DNA of 38,392 bases from CAZERD01 sp964515405 (GCA_964515405.1 CAZERD010000012.1:1-38392), one strand, 5' to 3'. Numbered from the stretch's first letter, positions 7,865 through 15,769 are shown. Numbers and translations are program-made. The notes: generated from the sequence alone by a model not told the origin.

Positions 7865-8623
7865 ATGGATACAAGAATAGTGAATATCTTGAAAGCTGAC
7901 GGCAAACTCATAAAACTCAAAACTAAGGGATTGGCTGTATTCATCGGCGACACACACGGCGACATAAATGCAACAGAAACAGTACTATCAAGGTACATGA
8001 AAGAACCATATACACTTATCTTTCTCGGAGATTACGTTGATAGGGGGGAAAACTCAAAAGAAAATATAGAGTTATTGCTCAACACAAAAAGAAAGTTTCC
8101 CGAAAAAATATTCCTGTTAGCTGGAAACCACGAGGGTTACCCGTTAATCCCTTTTTCTCCTGCTAACTTCTGGGAATCACTCAACCCAAAAGAAAAAAAA
8201 GATTTTAGTGAAATATTTTCTTGCCTCCCGCTTGCAGTTACAACGAACAATGGAATAGTTGCACTCCACGGTGTCATCCCAGACGTAGCCTCCCTGGATG
8301 AAATAAACCACATAATCCCAGGAGACAAGAAATGGAAACAAATAACATGGGGGGACCTGTACGAAACAGAAGGAGAGTATCTCGGAGACATATGGGGAAG
8401 ACCATCATTCGGAAGTCACTACTTCTATAATACCATGAGAAGAATAGGCACAACCGTACTCATCAGAGCGCACCAGAGGGATATAAATACCATCTCGTTC
8501 AATGGCAGGTGCGTCACATTGTTAACATCACACTCATATGGTCCAACAAGAAAAATAGCACTTGTTGATCTTGAAAAACCAAAGATTGACAATGGAGACC
8601 AAATTAAGATCATAGAGATATGA
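7865..8623 (+). CDS. PPP-family metallophosphatase (serine/threonine phosphatase or ApaH-like)
   Basis: A 252-residue phosphoesterase with the full PPP metal-binding set in order: GDTHGD (residues 28-33), GDYVDRGEN (about 55), GNHE (about 86), LHG (about 134), RAHQRD (about 200) and a late SHS near 222. Relatives dephosphorylate phosphoserine/threonine in proteins or cleave dinucleoside polyphosphates; the sequence alone does not decide. ATG 7865 lacks a properly spaced ribosome binding site: the only good one, AAGGAG at 7842, points to an upstream ATG followed at once by TAA. The end overlaps the DUF763 gene as ATGA, so the two are translationally coupled. Confidence 0.9.
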   Translation: MDTRIVNILKADGKLIKLKTKGLAVFIGDTHGDINATETVLSRYMKEPYTLIFLGDYVDRGENSKENIELLLNTKRKFPEKIFLLAGNHEGYPLIPFSPANFWESLNPKEKKDFSEIFSCLPLAVTTNNGIVALHGVIPDVASLDEINHIIPGDKKWKQITWGDLYETEGEYLGDIWGRPSFGSHYFYNTMRRIGTTVLIRAHQRDINTISFNGRCVTLLTSHSYGPTRKIALVDLEKPKIDNGDQIKIIEI

Positions 8624-9711
8624 AAAAGACAGGCACAGCAACCTTACCACTGCACGCTGGTAAAGCACCAACATGGCTATTCAAAAGAATGGTCACATTA
8701 GGACGTGAAATCCTGCTCATACTGAGAATTGAATACAACAGTGAGGAAATACTAAGAAAACTATCCGATCCATTCTGGTTTCAGGCCCTTGGATGTGTCA
8801 TGGGTTTTGATTGGCATAGCAGTGGAATAACAACAACGGTTTGCGGAGCCTTAAAAGAAGCCCTGAAGGACATAGGCTCAGAGGTTGACATGTACGTTGC
8901 GGGTGGAAAGGGGAAAATAGCCATAAGTACACCCTTGGAACTCAAGATATTCGGAGAAAAAACAGGTATAGATGCAGATAGCTTGATATACGCAAGCAAA
9001 ATATCTGCCAAAGTAGACAACACAGCATTGCAAGACGGCTACTCGCTGTACCACCATTCCATATTCTTTACTAGAACCGGAAAGTGGTGTGTCATACAAC
9101 AGGGAATGAATCCTATCGGAAAATACGCAAGAAGGTATCACTGGCTCGGGGAAAACATTGGCTCATACGTGTGTGAACCTCATAGTGCCATTTGCACCGT
9201 AAAAAGAAAAAACCAAGTGCTCAACCTCATAGCAAGGGAAAGCAAACCCGTCAGAGCAAGTTGTGTTGAACTCACCAAGGAACACCCCAATAAAATCCTG
9301 AAAGAAACAAAAAAGATACTCACACTTTCTATGCCATCAAGACATTACATAAAAGAGGAAGATATCAATTGGACGAAACTGAAAAACACACTTATAAAAC
9401 TGCACGAATCTCCACCTGACGATTTTGAATCACTACTCGGAACAAGGGGAGTAGGTGAAAAGACTCTGAGGGCGCTAACACTTATCTCAGAAATCATATA
9501 TGGCTCTACCCCGAGCTTCCGCGATCCAGCCAGGTTCTCATTTGCACACGGAGGTAAAGATGGTCATCCCTATCCCCTGAACACAGATCTCTACGATAGG
9601 AGTATAAACATATTAAGGGAAGCAGTAACAAAGGCAAAAATAGGGTACTCCGATAAGCTAAAAGTTCTTAGAAGACTGTCGCAGTTTGAAAATGTCTCAA
9701 CTCCGTCTTGA
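8620..9711 (+). CDS. DUF763 family protein with helix-hairpin-helix motif
   Basis: Member of DUF763, a family of unknown function found mainly in archaea and thermophilic bacteria. The 363-residue protein opens with the family signature ATLPLHAGKAPTWLFKRMV, then has FWFQALGCVMGFDWHSSG, YHHSIFFTRTGKWCVIQQG and MNPIGKYARRYHWL. A GTRGVGEKTLRAL segment (about residues 273-285) looks like a helix-hairpin-helix DNA-binding motif, so a nucleic-acid role is plausible but unproven. It overlaps the PPP phosphatase by four bases and ends 45 bases before the interrupted nucleoside phosphorylase. Horizontal acquisition from an archaeon or thermophile is possible; codon use looks like the neighbours. Confidence 0.85.
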   Translation: MKKTGTATLPLHAGKAPTWLFKRMVTLGREILLILRIEYNSEEILRKLSDPFWFQALGCVMGFDWHSSGITTTVCGALKEALKDIGSEVDMYVAGGKGKIAISTPLELKIFGEKTGIDADSLIYASKISAKVDNTALQDGYSLYHHSIFFTRTGKWCVIQQGMNPIGKYARRYHWLGENIGSYVCEPHSAICTVKRKNQVLNLIARESKPVRASCVELTKEHPNKILKETKKILTLSMPSRHYIKEEDINWTKLKNTLIKLHESPPDDFESLLGTRGVGEKTLRALTLISEIIYGSTPSFRDPARFSFAHGGKDGHPYPLNTDLYDRSINILREAVTKAKIGYSDKLKVLRRLSQFENVSTPS

Positions 9712-9756
9712 CAAGCAGACAAGGAAGGGTTACTCTGGAAGAGAAGGGTTGAAGGA

Positions 9757-10569
9757 ATGTTCAAAAAACTTCTTGAAGCAAAGGAATCACTACAGAAAAA
9801 GGCTGGCATAAGCGAAATAGATGTAGTTATAATCACAGGAACTGGCATAGAAATTTCTCTTCAGGGTACAACTCAGAAAAGCGTTGAATATTCTGAAGTT
9901 CAACACATCCCGATACCAAGCTCAAAAACCCACAAGGGTTTTTTTGAGTTTGTAAGAACAGAAGGCAAAAACGTATGCATAGCTCACGGGAGAATACACT
10001 ACTACGAGAAATACTCCATGCAAGAGGTGGTGTTTATGGTAAGAGTGCTTGGGCTCCTGAAGCCACATGTATTCATAATAACAAATGCTGCAGGTGGGCT
10101 TAGGACTACATTTCAGCCCGGTGACCTTATGGCCATAGTTGATCATATAAACCTCATGGGAGCAAACCCACTAAAGGGAGACAACATTGATGAAATAGGA
10201 GAATGATTCCCCGACATGAGCGAGCCGTACTCAAAGGAGTATATCGCTCTATTAAAGAAAGCAGCTATTGATATAGGAATAGAGCTCAAAGAGGGAGTAT
10301 ATGTTGGAATTCCCGGTCCCTCTCTTGAAACACCAGCTGAAACAAAATTCCTAAGGCTGATAGGGGCAGATGCCGTGGGTATGTCTTCGGTGCCTGAGGT
10401 AATAGCCATAAGACACATGGGGATAGATTGCATCGGTATCTCTATAATTACTAATATAAACAGACCCGACTGCATGGAAAAGGTCTCTATTGAATCCATA
10501 GTTAATGTTTCACGAAGAGCAAGTTTTAAACTCTCACGCTTGATAAACAGATTTATCGAAATCTCATAG
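9757..10569 (+). pseudogene. Purine nucleoside phosphorylase, interrupted by one in-frame TGA
   Basis: PNP/MTAP family 2 enzyme that phosphorolyses purine nucleosides to base plus ribose-1-phosphate. Read through, it is about 270 residues, the usual size. Visible blocks are IITGTGIE, GRIHYYE, ITNAAGG, GDLMAIVDHINLMGANPL, FPDMSEPY, GPSLETPAETKFLR and GADAVGMSSVPEVIAI. Codon 150 is TGA (10204-10206), exactly where the family normally has Arg before FPDMS, and the same frame continues intact to 10569, so this is a single substitution, not a frameshift. Other departures, GTGIE for the usual GSGLG and YEK for YEG, hint at relaxed constraint. A restart at ATG 10216 is possible but has poor ribosome binding. 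Sequencing error or readthrough cannot be excluded. Confidence 0.8.
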
Positions 10570-10579
10570 GGAGATAATC

Positions 10580-11845
10580 ATGAACTCTATACTCATCAAG
10601 AATGGCTACTGTTTATGTGAAAACCCAGGTCGTTACGATATACTTATAAAAGGGAATACCATTTCAAGGATCGAAAAAAACATAGAAGGAGAAGCAGAGG
10701 AAATCATAAATGCAAAAAACTGCCTAATAACACCAACATTCTGCAATGCCCACACTCATCTAGCCATGAGCCTGTTTAGAGGTATAGCAGACGACCTACC
10801 ACTAAACGAATGGCTGACAAAACATATCTTTCCACTTGAAAAAGAGTACGTAACAAGGGAGATGGTGTATCTTTTCTCAAAGTTATCCATGTTGGAGATG
10901 GTACGGTGCGGTACAGGATGTTTTTTTGACATGTACTTCTTTGAAGAGGAAGTCGCAAAAGCGGCTTTGGAAGTAGGAATGAGAGGCGTTATAGGTGAAG
11001 GAATCATTGACTTTCCCACACCGAGTTGCAAAACGTCAAAGGAAGCTATAGACAAAACTATAGCTCTAAAAAGAGAATTTGAATCAGACACCATAAAGGT
11101 AAGTTTCGCCCCTCATTCTGTATACACAGTATCACCAGAAACCCTATCCATTGTAAACAACAGAAGAGAAAACATGCCTGTTCACATACATTTATCCGAA
11201 ACTCGGCAGGAAAACGAAATGGTGAAACGAATGACATCAAAAAGACCTCTGGAACTACTAAATAGAATAGGGATGCTTGATGAAAACGTATTCATGGCAC
11301 ACTGTGTATGGCTTGAAAACGGAGAAATCAACTTAATAAAGGAGAAAAACGCTAAGGTAATACTCATTCCTCAGAGCAACATGAAGCTGGCAAGCGGACT
11401 GTCAAGGTCTGATCTTATGCTTGAAGCGGGTGTTGATCTACTCATAGGAACAGACGGAGCAGCCAGTAATAACAACCTTGACATCATAGAGGAAATAAGA
11501 ACACTATCTCTCATAGGAAAAATAAGAAGACTCAATCCTACGGCTTTTAACTCGATTGAAACAGTAAACATAGGCTTCTCGTCCCACTTCTTCTTCGATG
11601 GAACAGATAACTTATCAGAAGGAAATCTTGCAGATGTGGTGTTGTGGGACCTGAATTCACCGGAGACAATTCCCATGTACAATCCATACTCAAACATAGC
11701 ATACTCCATGAACTCAAAAAATGCTAAAACGGTTATAATAAATGGAAAAATAGTATTGAAAAACGGCGAATTCGTTACGGTTGACGAAGAAGAGGTAAAA
11801 TGCAGAGCAAGAGAATATTCGCGAAGGCTGGGAAGTCAACTGTAA
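10580..11845 (+). CDS. mtaD: Amidohydrolase of the MTA/SAH deaminase (TrzA/AtzB-like) family
   Basis: Metal-dependent deaminase that in this subfamily converts 5'-methylthioadenosine or S-adenosylhomocysteine to the inosine forms; related enzymes act on other amino-purines or guanine. The 421-residue protein has the amidohydrolase ligands: AHTH near residue 57, FAPHSVYT, HIHLSETRQE with the metal His and catalytic Glu, MAHCVWL, and GTDGAASNN with the late Asp. A LADVVLWDL block and NGKIVLKNG tail complete the composite domain. ATG 10580 has GGGAG upstream. It follows the nucleoside phosphorylase by ten bases, an MTA/purine salvage pairing, and overlaps ispE by 46 bases. Confidence 0.85.
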   Translation: MNSILIKNGYCLCENPGRYDILIKGNTISRIEKNIEGEAEEIINAKNCLITPTFCNAHTHLAMSLFRGIADDLPLNEWLTKHIFPLEKEYVTREMVYLFSKLSMLEMVRCGTGCFFDMYFFEEEVAKAALEVGMRGVIGEGIIDFPTPSCKTSKEAIDKTIALKREFESDTIKVSFAPHSVYTVSPETLSIVNNRRENMPVHIHLSETRQENEMVKRMTSKRPLELLNRIGMLDENVFMAHCVWLENGEINLIKEKNAKVILIPQSNMKLASGLSRSDLMLEAGVDLLIGTDGAASNNNLDIIEEIRTLSLIGKIRRLNPTAFNSIETVNIGFSSHFFFDGTDNLSEGNLADVVLWDLNSPETIPMYNPYSNIAYSMNSKNAKTVIINGKIVLKNGEFVTVDEEEVKCRAREYSRRLGSQL

Positions 11846-12693
11846 GCGGAGAAGCCTACGCCAAAGTAAATCTCTTTCTTCATGTACTTAGCAAAAGAAC
11901 GGACGGGTACCATAACATCGCATCCCTCATGAAAAAGATAAACCTATACGATAGGATAAGCATAACTACCAATGGTAAACAAGGAATTACAATACACACC
12001 AACGTTCCCGAACTAAATAATAAAAACAACCTTGCCTTTAAAGCGGCCGAAGCTTTTCTAAACGCAACAAATATTGGTACAGGTATAGATATAACGATAG
12101 AAAAAAAAATACCAATGGGAGCTGGCCTTGGTGGGGGCTCTTCAGATGCAGCAGCAGTTTTGAACATACTTAATAACATAACAGGCAATCCTCTAGAGGA
12201 AAACACTCTCTTGAACATAGCCTCCCATATAGGTTCAGACATACCTTTCTTTGTCCAACACCATACAGCGGCCCTCGTTGAAGGAAAGGGTGATAAGATT
12301 ACAAAAGTGAACTGCAATCTAGACAACATGAAAGTATTAATAGCCATACCTCCACTTTGTATAGATACCGGATACGTATACTCAAAATTGAGGTTGACAA
12401 GTTACGACAATCAAACTAGAATATCGTATGTTGAGCTGTTAAAAGAGTGTAATCTTAAGAAGATTGAAAGTTATTGCTGGAATGATCTTGAGAAGGTGGT
12501 TTTAAAGGAATTTTCAGGCGTGGCGAAGCTCAAGGATTTTCTCAAAAGTTTTTTCCCTTATACTATAATGTCAGGCAGCGGTTCATGTGTTTTCTCTATT
12601 GTAAATAGGAACGAAGAGGGGGTGATCAGAAGAGAGGTAGAAAAAACACTTGGAAAGTGGGGGGTATTTTTTAAAACTGTAGACTTTATCTAA
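11800..12693 (+). CDS. ispE: 4-diphosphocytidyl-2-C-methyl-D-erythritol kinase
   Basis: GHMP kinase phosphorylating CDP-methylerythritol in the MEP route to isoprenoids. The 297-residue protein has the N-terminal AYAKVNLFLHV and GYHNI blocks, the ATP-binding PMGAGLGGGSSDAA (about 105-118), GSDIPFF and the C-terminal MSGSGSCVF. ATG 11800 is supported by GAGGT four bases upstream; no later start precedes the conserved AYAKVN block, so the 46-base overlap with the deaminase end appears real. With spoVG, prs, rplY and pth it forms a gene order known from Firmicutes. Confidence 0.95.
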   Translation: MQSKRIFAKAGKSTVSGEAYAKVNLFLHVLSKRTDGYHNIASLMKKINLYDRISITTNGKQGITIHTNVPELNNKNNLAFKAAEAFLNATNIGTGIDITIEKKIPMGAGLGGGSSDAAAVLNILNNITGNPLEENTLLNIASHIGSDIPFFVQHHTAALVEGKGDKITKVNCNLDNMKVLIAIPPLCIDTGYVYSKLRLTSYDNQTRISYVELLKECNLKKIESYCWNDLEKVVLKEFSGVAKLKDFLKSFFPYTIMSGSGSCVFSIVNRNEEGVIRREVEKTLGKWGVFFKTVDFI

Positions 12694-12711
12694 AAAAGGA
12701 AGGTAGAACCT

Positions 12712-12975
12712 ATGGAAATTACAGAGGTCAGAGTCAATCCCATTGAAGGGGATGAAAAACTTAAGGCTTTTGCCACGGTTATTTTTGACAACGAGTTTGT
12801 TGTCAGGGACCTCAAGATCATCAATGGCCAGAAGGGGTTGTTTGTAGCGATGCCCAGCAGAAAGATGAAAGACGGCAGCTTCAAAGATGTGGCTCATCCT
12901 CTCAACAACACTATGAGGCAAAAGTTGGAATCCGCTGTGTTGAACGAGTACGAGAAAGTGAAAGCCAGTCAGTAG
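12712..12975 (+). CDS. spoVG: SpoVG family nucleic-acid-binding regulator
   Basis: Small (87-residue) SpoVG protein. Characterised homologues bind DNA and RNA and influence septation, virulence or metabolism in different bacteria. Nearly every family block is visible: MEITEVRVNPI at the start, LKAFATVIFDNEFVVRDLKI, and GLFVAMPSRKMKDGSFKDVA. ATG 12712 follows AAGGAAGG. It sits 18 bases after ispE, as in Bacillus where spoVG lies between ispE and prs. The presence of SpoVG does not imply sporulation; no sporulation genes are visible here. Confidence 0.95.
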   Translation: MEITEVRVNPIEGDEKLKAFATVIFDNEFVVRDLKIINGQKGLFVAMPSRKMKDGSFKDVAHPLNNTMRQKLESAVLNEYEKVKASQ

Positions 12976-12984
12976 AATTGGTGA

Positions 12985-13008
12985 GGGTTACAGCTTTGTC
13001 TGTAACCC
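12985..13008 (+). other. Nine-base-pair stem-loop in front of tRNA-Gln
   Basis: GGGTTACAG (12985-12993) pairs perfectly with CTGTAACCC (13000-13008) around a six-base loop, seven bases before the tRNA. No U-tract follows, so it is more likely a processing or RNA-stability element between spoVG and the tRNA than an intrinsic terminator. Confidence 0.6.
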
Positions 13009-13015
13009 ACAACGG

Positions 13016-13089
13016 TGGGGTGTAGCCAAGGGGTAAGGCAGGGGACTTTGGATCCCCGATCGGTGGTTCGAATCCACCCACCCCAGCCA
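13016..13089 (+). tRNA. tRNA-Gln (anticodon TTG)
   Basis: Complete cloverleaf: acceptor TGGGGTG (13016-13022) with CACCCCA (13079-13085), D stem GCC/GGC, anticodon stem GGGGA/TCCCC around loop CTTTGGA with anticodon TTG at 13048-13050, T stem GGTGG/CCACC with TTCGAAT loop, discriminator G and genomically encoded CCA. It reads CAA/CAG. It lies on the same strand between spoVG and prs, only 23 bases before the prs ATG, with no promoter of its own visible, so it is probably processed from the operon transcript. Confidence 0.96.
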
Positions 13090-13112
13090 TTTTGTTTTGC
13101 GTAGGAGTAATA

Positions 13113-14051
13113 ATGGTGGACTTAAAACTAATAAGCGGCACATCCAACAGGGCTTTAGCTCTTGAGATAAGTGAGTACCTGAGAAAACCCTTGGCAGACT
13201 GTGAAATATCAAGATTCAGCGACGGCGAAATATACGTACAAATAAACGAAAGTGTGCGCGGTTCAGACGTGTTCGTCATACAGTCACTCTCTGATCCCGT
13301 AAACGACAACATCATGGAACTCTTGGTTGTGCTTGACGCACTCAAAAGATCCAGTGTAAATGTTATCAACGTTGTTCTCCCTTATTACGCCTACGCCAGA
13401 CAGGATAGAAAAGTCCAGCCAAGAGCACCTATATCCGCAAAGCTCCTAGCAGATCTGATAACTGTTGCCGGAGCAGACAGAATAATGTCAATGGACCTGC
13501 ACGCAGGACAAATTCAGGGATTCTTTGACATACCCTTTGATCATCTGTACGCAGCACCGATAATGCTGGAGTACATAAAGAATCTGAGGTTCGACAGCAA
13601 AAATATAGTTATAGTCTCACCAGACGCCGGAGGGGTTGAAAGGGCAAGATACTACGCCAAGAACCTGGGGTGTACAGTGGCGTTTGTGGATAAAAGAAGA
13701 CCAAAACCAAACGTGAGTCAGATAATGCACATAGTAGGTGAAATAAAAGACAAAATAGCTATAATAGTGGACGACCTCGTGGATACCGCGGGGACACTGG
13801 TAAACGCAGCGGAAGCACTGAAAGAACAGGGGGCAACAGAGGTGTATGGTTTCTGTACACACCCAGTACTAAGCGGTCCTGCAATAGAAAGGATAGAAAA
13901 CTCATGCCTAAAGGAATTGATCGTCACAAACACTATAACTTTCAATAGAGGCAACACAAACAAGATAAAGGTGTTGTCAGTGGGAAACATAATAGGGGAA
14001 GCCATAAGAAGAATATACCACGGAGAATCCGTGAGTGCTCTATTTGATTAA
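13113..14051 (+). CDS. prs: Ribose-phosphate pyrophosphokinase
   Basis: Makes PRPP from ribose-5-phosphate and ATP for nucleotide, histidine and tryptophan synthesis. The 312-residue protein shows LKLISGTSNRALA at the start, FSDGEIYVQI, the ATP-binding YYAYARQDRKVQPRAPISAKL, MDLHAGQIQGFFDIPFDHL, the catalytic VSPDAGGVERARYYAK, DKRRPKPN and the PRPP-binding IIVDDLVDTAGTL. A TTG at 13092 gives a longer frame, but ATG 13113 is preceded by TAGGAG at good spacing and matches the family N-terminus. Confidence 0.97.
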   Translation: MVDLKLISGTSNRALALEISEYLRKPLADCEISRFSDGEIYVQINESVRGSDVFVIQSLSDPVNDNIMELLVVLDALKRSSVNVINVVLPYYAYARQDRKVQPRAPISAKLLADLITVAGADRIMSMDLHAGQIQGFFDIPFDHLYAAPIMLEYIKNLRFDSKNIVIVSPDAGGVERARYYAKNLGCTVAFVDKRRPKPNVSQIMHIVGEIKDKIAIIVDDLVDTAGTLVNAAEALKEQGATEVYGFCTHPVLSGPAIERIENSCLKELIVTNTITFNRGNTNKIKVLSVGNIIGEAIRRIYHGESVSALFD

Positions 14052-14080
14052 AATCAAATACAAACTGAGGTGAACAAAAG

Positions 14081-14680
14081 ATGTTGTCTATTGAAGCTAA
14101 GGTAAGAAAAGCAGGTAAGTCGGAGGCAAAAAAACTCAGAAGAGAGGGTAGCATACCCGCAGTTGTTTATGGATACGAGTTTGAGAATATAAACATAGAA
14201 GTAAATAAACACAAACTCATGTCCATACTCAGGAAAAGCAGAAGAAACGACAGATTCACCCTGAACATTGAAGGTGAGGAAGAACCCATAAATGTGTTTA
14301 TCAAACATGTACAGAAGGACCCTGTCACTGATGAGATAATTCATATAGACTTCTACAAGCTTACCCCCAACAAAATGGTCAGCGTAGAAGTTCCTATAGC
14401 AATAAAAGGTGAAGCCAAGGGTGTAAAACTCGGCGGAGATCTCTATCAGGCAAGAAAAAGGGTTAAAGTACTTGCTCTACCGGAATATATTCCAAACGAA
14501 ATAACGGTTGATGTGAGCGAGCTGGACATAGGAGATGTAATACACGTATTTGACCTAAAACTACCTGAGCACGTCAAAATAGACAGCAGCAGGAACTTTA
14601 CAGTGGTAGCTGTGGTGGGTAAAACAAAACAAGAAGAAATCTCTGAAGAAGAGGAAGAAGAAACCATTCCCGAAGAATAG
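14081..14680 (+). CDS. rplY: Large ribosomal subunit protein bL25, CTC form
   Basis: 5S rRNA-binding ribosomal protein of the longer general-stress (CTC/TL5) type, 199 residues: an N-terminal L25 domain (REGSIPAVVYG, IHIDFYKL) followed by a beta domain (VEVPIAIKGEAKGVKLGGDL, VDVSELDIGDVIHV). It ends in a run of acidic residues (EEISEEEEEETIPEE), common in this form. ATG 14081 has GAGGTG upstream. Placement between prs and pth is the classic arrangement. Confidence 0.95.
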   Translation: MLSIEAKVRKAGKSEAKKLRREGSIPAVVYGYEFENINIEVNKHKLMSILRKSRRNDRFTLNIEGEEEPINVFIKHVQKDPVTDEIIHIDFYKLTPNKMVSVEVPIAIKGEAKGVKLGGDLYQARKRVKVLALPEYIPNEITVDVSELDIGDVIHVFDLKLPEHVKIDSSRNFTVVAVVGKTKQEEISEEEEEETIPEE

Positions 14681-14683
14681 AAT

Positions 14684-15265
14684 GTGTACGCATATCTCAT
14701 AGCAGGTTTGGGTAATGTGGGGGAAATTTACTCCCTCACACCCCACAACATAGGCTTCATGACGGTGGAGTGTATAGCGTCGCGTTTTGGAACCTCTTTT
14801 TTGAAAAAGCACCTTTTTAACGGCTTTATAGCAACAATAGTCTACAATTCCACCAAGGTATATCTACTCAAGCCGGCAATGTTCATGAACAACAGCGGTA
14901 TCCCTGTGGGGAAAGCAGCAAGATACTATAACATACCTCCTAAAAGAATAATAGTTGTGCATGATGACATAGATATGCCCCTTGGCAGAATAAAAATAAA
15001 ATATGATTCCTCAAGCGGCGGGCACAAAGGAGTGGAATCTGTCATAAATACCCTAAAAACTAAACAATTCACAAGGGTTAAAATAGGTGTAGGTAGAGAA
15101 AACCCTCCAGAGAAATACGTATTAACCCCTTTCAAGGAAGAAAACCTACCTCCTGTTGAAAAAGTCGTAAATATAGCGGCAGATGCATGCCTTTACATAA
15201 TATCCAACGGCATTTCAAAAGCCATGAGCAAATACAACAGAAAAGAACTTGCTCTTGAAACATAA
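14684..15265 (+). CDS. pth: Peptidyl-tRNA hydrolase
   Basis: Releases peptides from peptidyl-tRNAs that drop off the ribosome, recycling tRNA. The 193-residue protein carries IAGLGNVGEIY, the catalytic His block TPHNIGF, KPAMFMNNSG, VVHDDIDMPLGRIKIK, SSSGGHKGVESVI and VKIGVGRE. The start is GTG 14684, four bases after the rplY stop; the ATG two bases earlier is out of frame. It probably depends on translational coupling with rplY. Confidence 0.96.
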   Translation: MYAYLIAGLGNVGEIYSLTPHNIGFMTVECIASRFGTSFLKKHLFNGFIATIVYNSTKVYLLKPAMFMNNSGIPVGKAARYYNIPPKRIIVVHDDIDMPLGRIKIKYDSSSGGHKGVESVINTLKTKQFTRVKIGVGRENPPEKYVLTPFKEENLPPVEKVVNIAADACLYIISNGISKAMSKYNRKELALET

Positions 15266-15277
15266 TACATTTATAAT
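15249..15277 (+). promoter_or_regulatory. Possible promoter for the universal stress protein gene
   Basis: A perfect TATAAT (15272-15277) lies in the short gap after pth, with TTGCTC (15249-15254) 17 bases upstream inside the pth end. The weak -35 makes this tentative; it would leave a leader of about 25-30 bases. Confidence 0.4.
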
Positions 15278-15310
15278 TATTCATGATTGAATTCTACGAG
15301 AGGTGATACC

Positions 15311-15769
15311 ATGAACAATGGAGTTACAATAAAAAAGATACTCCTGCCTACGGATCTATCAGAGAATGCAGAACATGCCCTCAGATATGCCAACGAGTTC
15401 TCAAAGATTTTCGACGCCAAGCTCTACATACTGCACGTCATAACAGACATACAAGCCGCTGTAGGATATATACCAGGGTTCGCCTTGGAAGATGTTAAGT
15501 CTTCTTTGAGAGAATATTTCCTGAAAGAAATAACCCATCTACGAAACAAATATCTTGTAAAAGAAGATGCTGAGGTACTGATACGCTATGGAAATGTACC
15601 AAGGGAGATAGTTGAGTGTGCCAGAGAGAAAGACGTAGATCTAATAATAATGGGAGCCCATGGCCTGAGTGGCATAGAAAAATTCATTTTTGGTAGCGTC
15701 ACGGAAAGGGTTCTTGGTTTGTCAACCAAACCAGTGCTCGCAATAAAAATACCAAAGGAGAAGGCCTAA
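15311..15769 (+). CDS. Universal stress protein (UspA family)
   Basis: A 152-residue cytoplasmic Usp-fold protein. It has ILLPTDLSENAEHALRYA at the N-terminus and the ATP-binding signature GAHGLSGIEKFIFGSVTERV near residues 118-137, so it belongs to the ATP-binding class; relatives support survival under starvation and stress. A TTG at 15287 extends the frame, but ATG 15311 has AGAGGTG at ideal spacing. Its stop overlaps the stop of the opposing EF-G-like gene inside a hairpin. Confidence 0.93.
   Translation: MNNGVTIKKILLPTDLSENAEHALRYANEFSKIFDAKLYILHVITDIQAAVGYIPGFALEDVKSSLREYFLKEITHLRNKYLVKEDAEVLIRYGNVPREIVECAREKDVDLIIMGAHGLSGIEKFIFGSVTERVLGLSTKPVLAIKIPKEKA

Noticed and set aside
10204..10241. 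Selenocysteine at the phosphorylase TGA, given a small TACTC/GAGTA hairpin 22 bases downstream
   Set aside because: The stem is only five base pairs, the residue replaced is normally Arg, not Cys, and no selenoprotein of this family is known to me.
9757..10569. Two separate genes for the phosphorylase halves
   Set aside because: The halves are in the same frame with no missing residues, and the second has no well-placed ribosome binding site; one interrupted gene is simpler.
12712..12975. spoVG as evidence for a spore-forming Firmicute
   Set aside because: SpoVG occurs in many non-sporulating phyla, and the YdbH-like/DUF1318 pair argues for a diderm.
12985..13008. Intrinsic terminator after spoVG
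   Set aside because: A strong stem is present but it is followed by ACAACGG rather than a U-run.
13016..13089. tRNA-Gln or tRNA-Pro as an integration site of a mobile element
   Set aside because: No integrase, no repeated tRNA 3' end and no foreign-looking genes were seen beside either tRNA.
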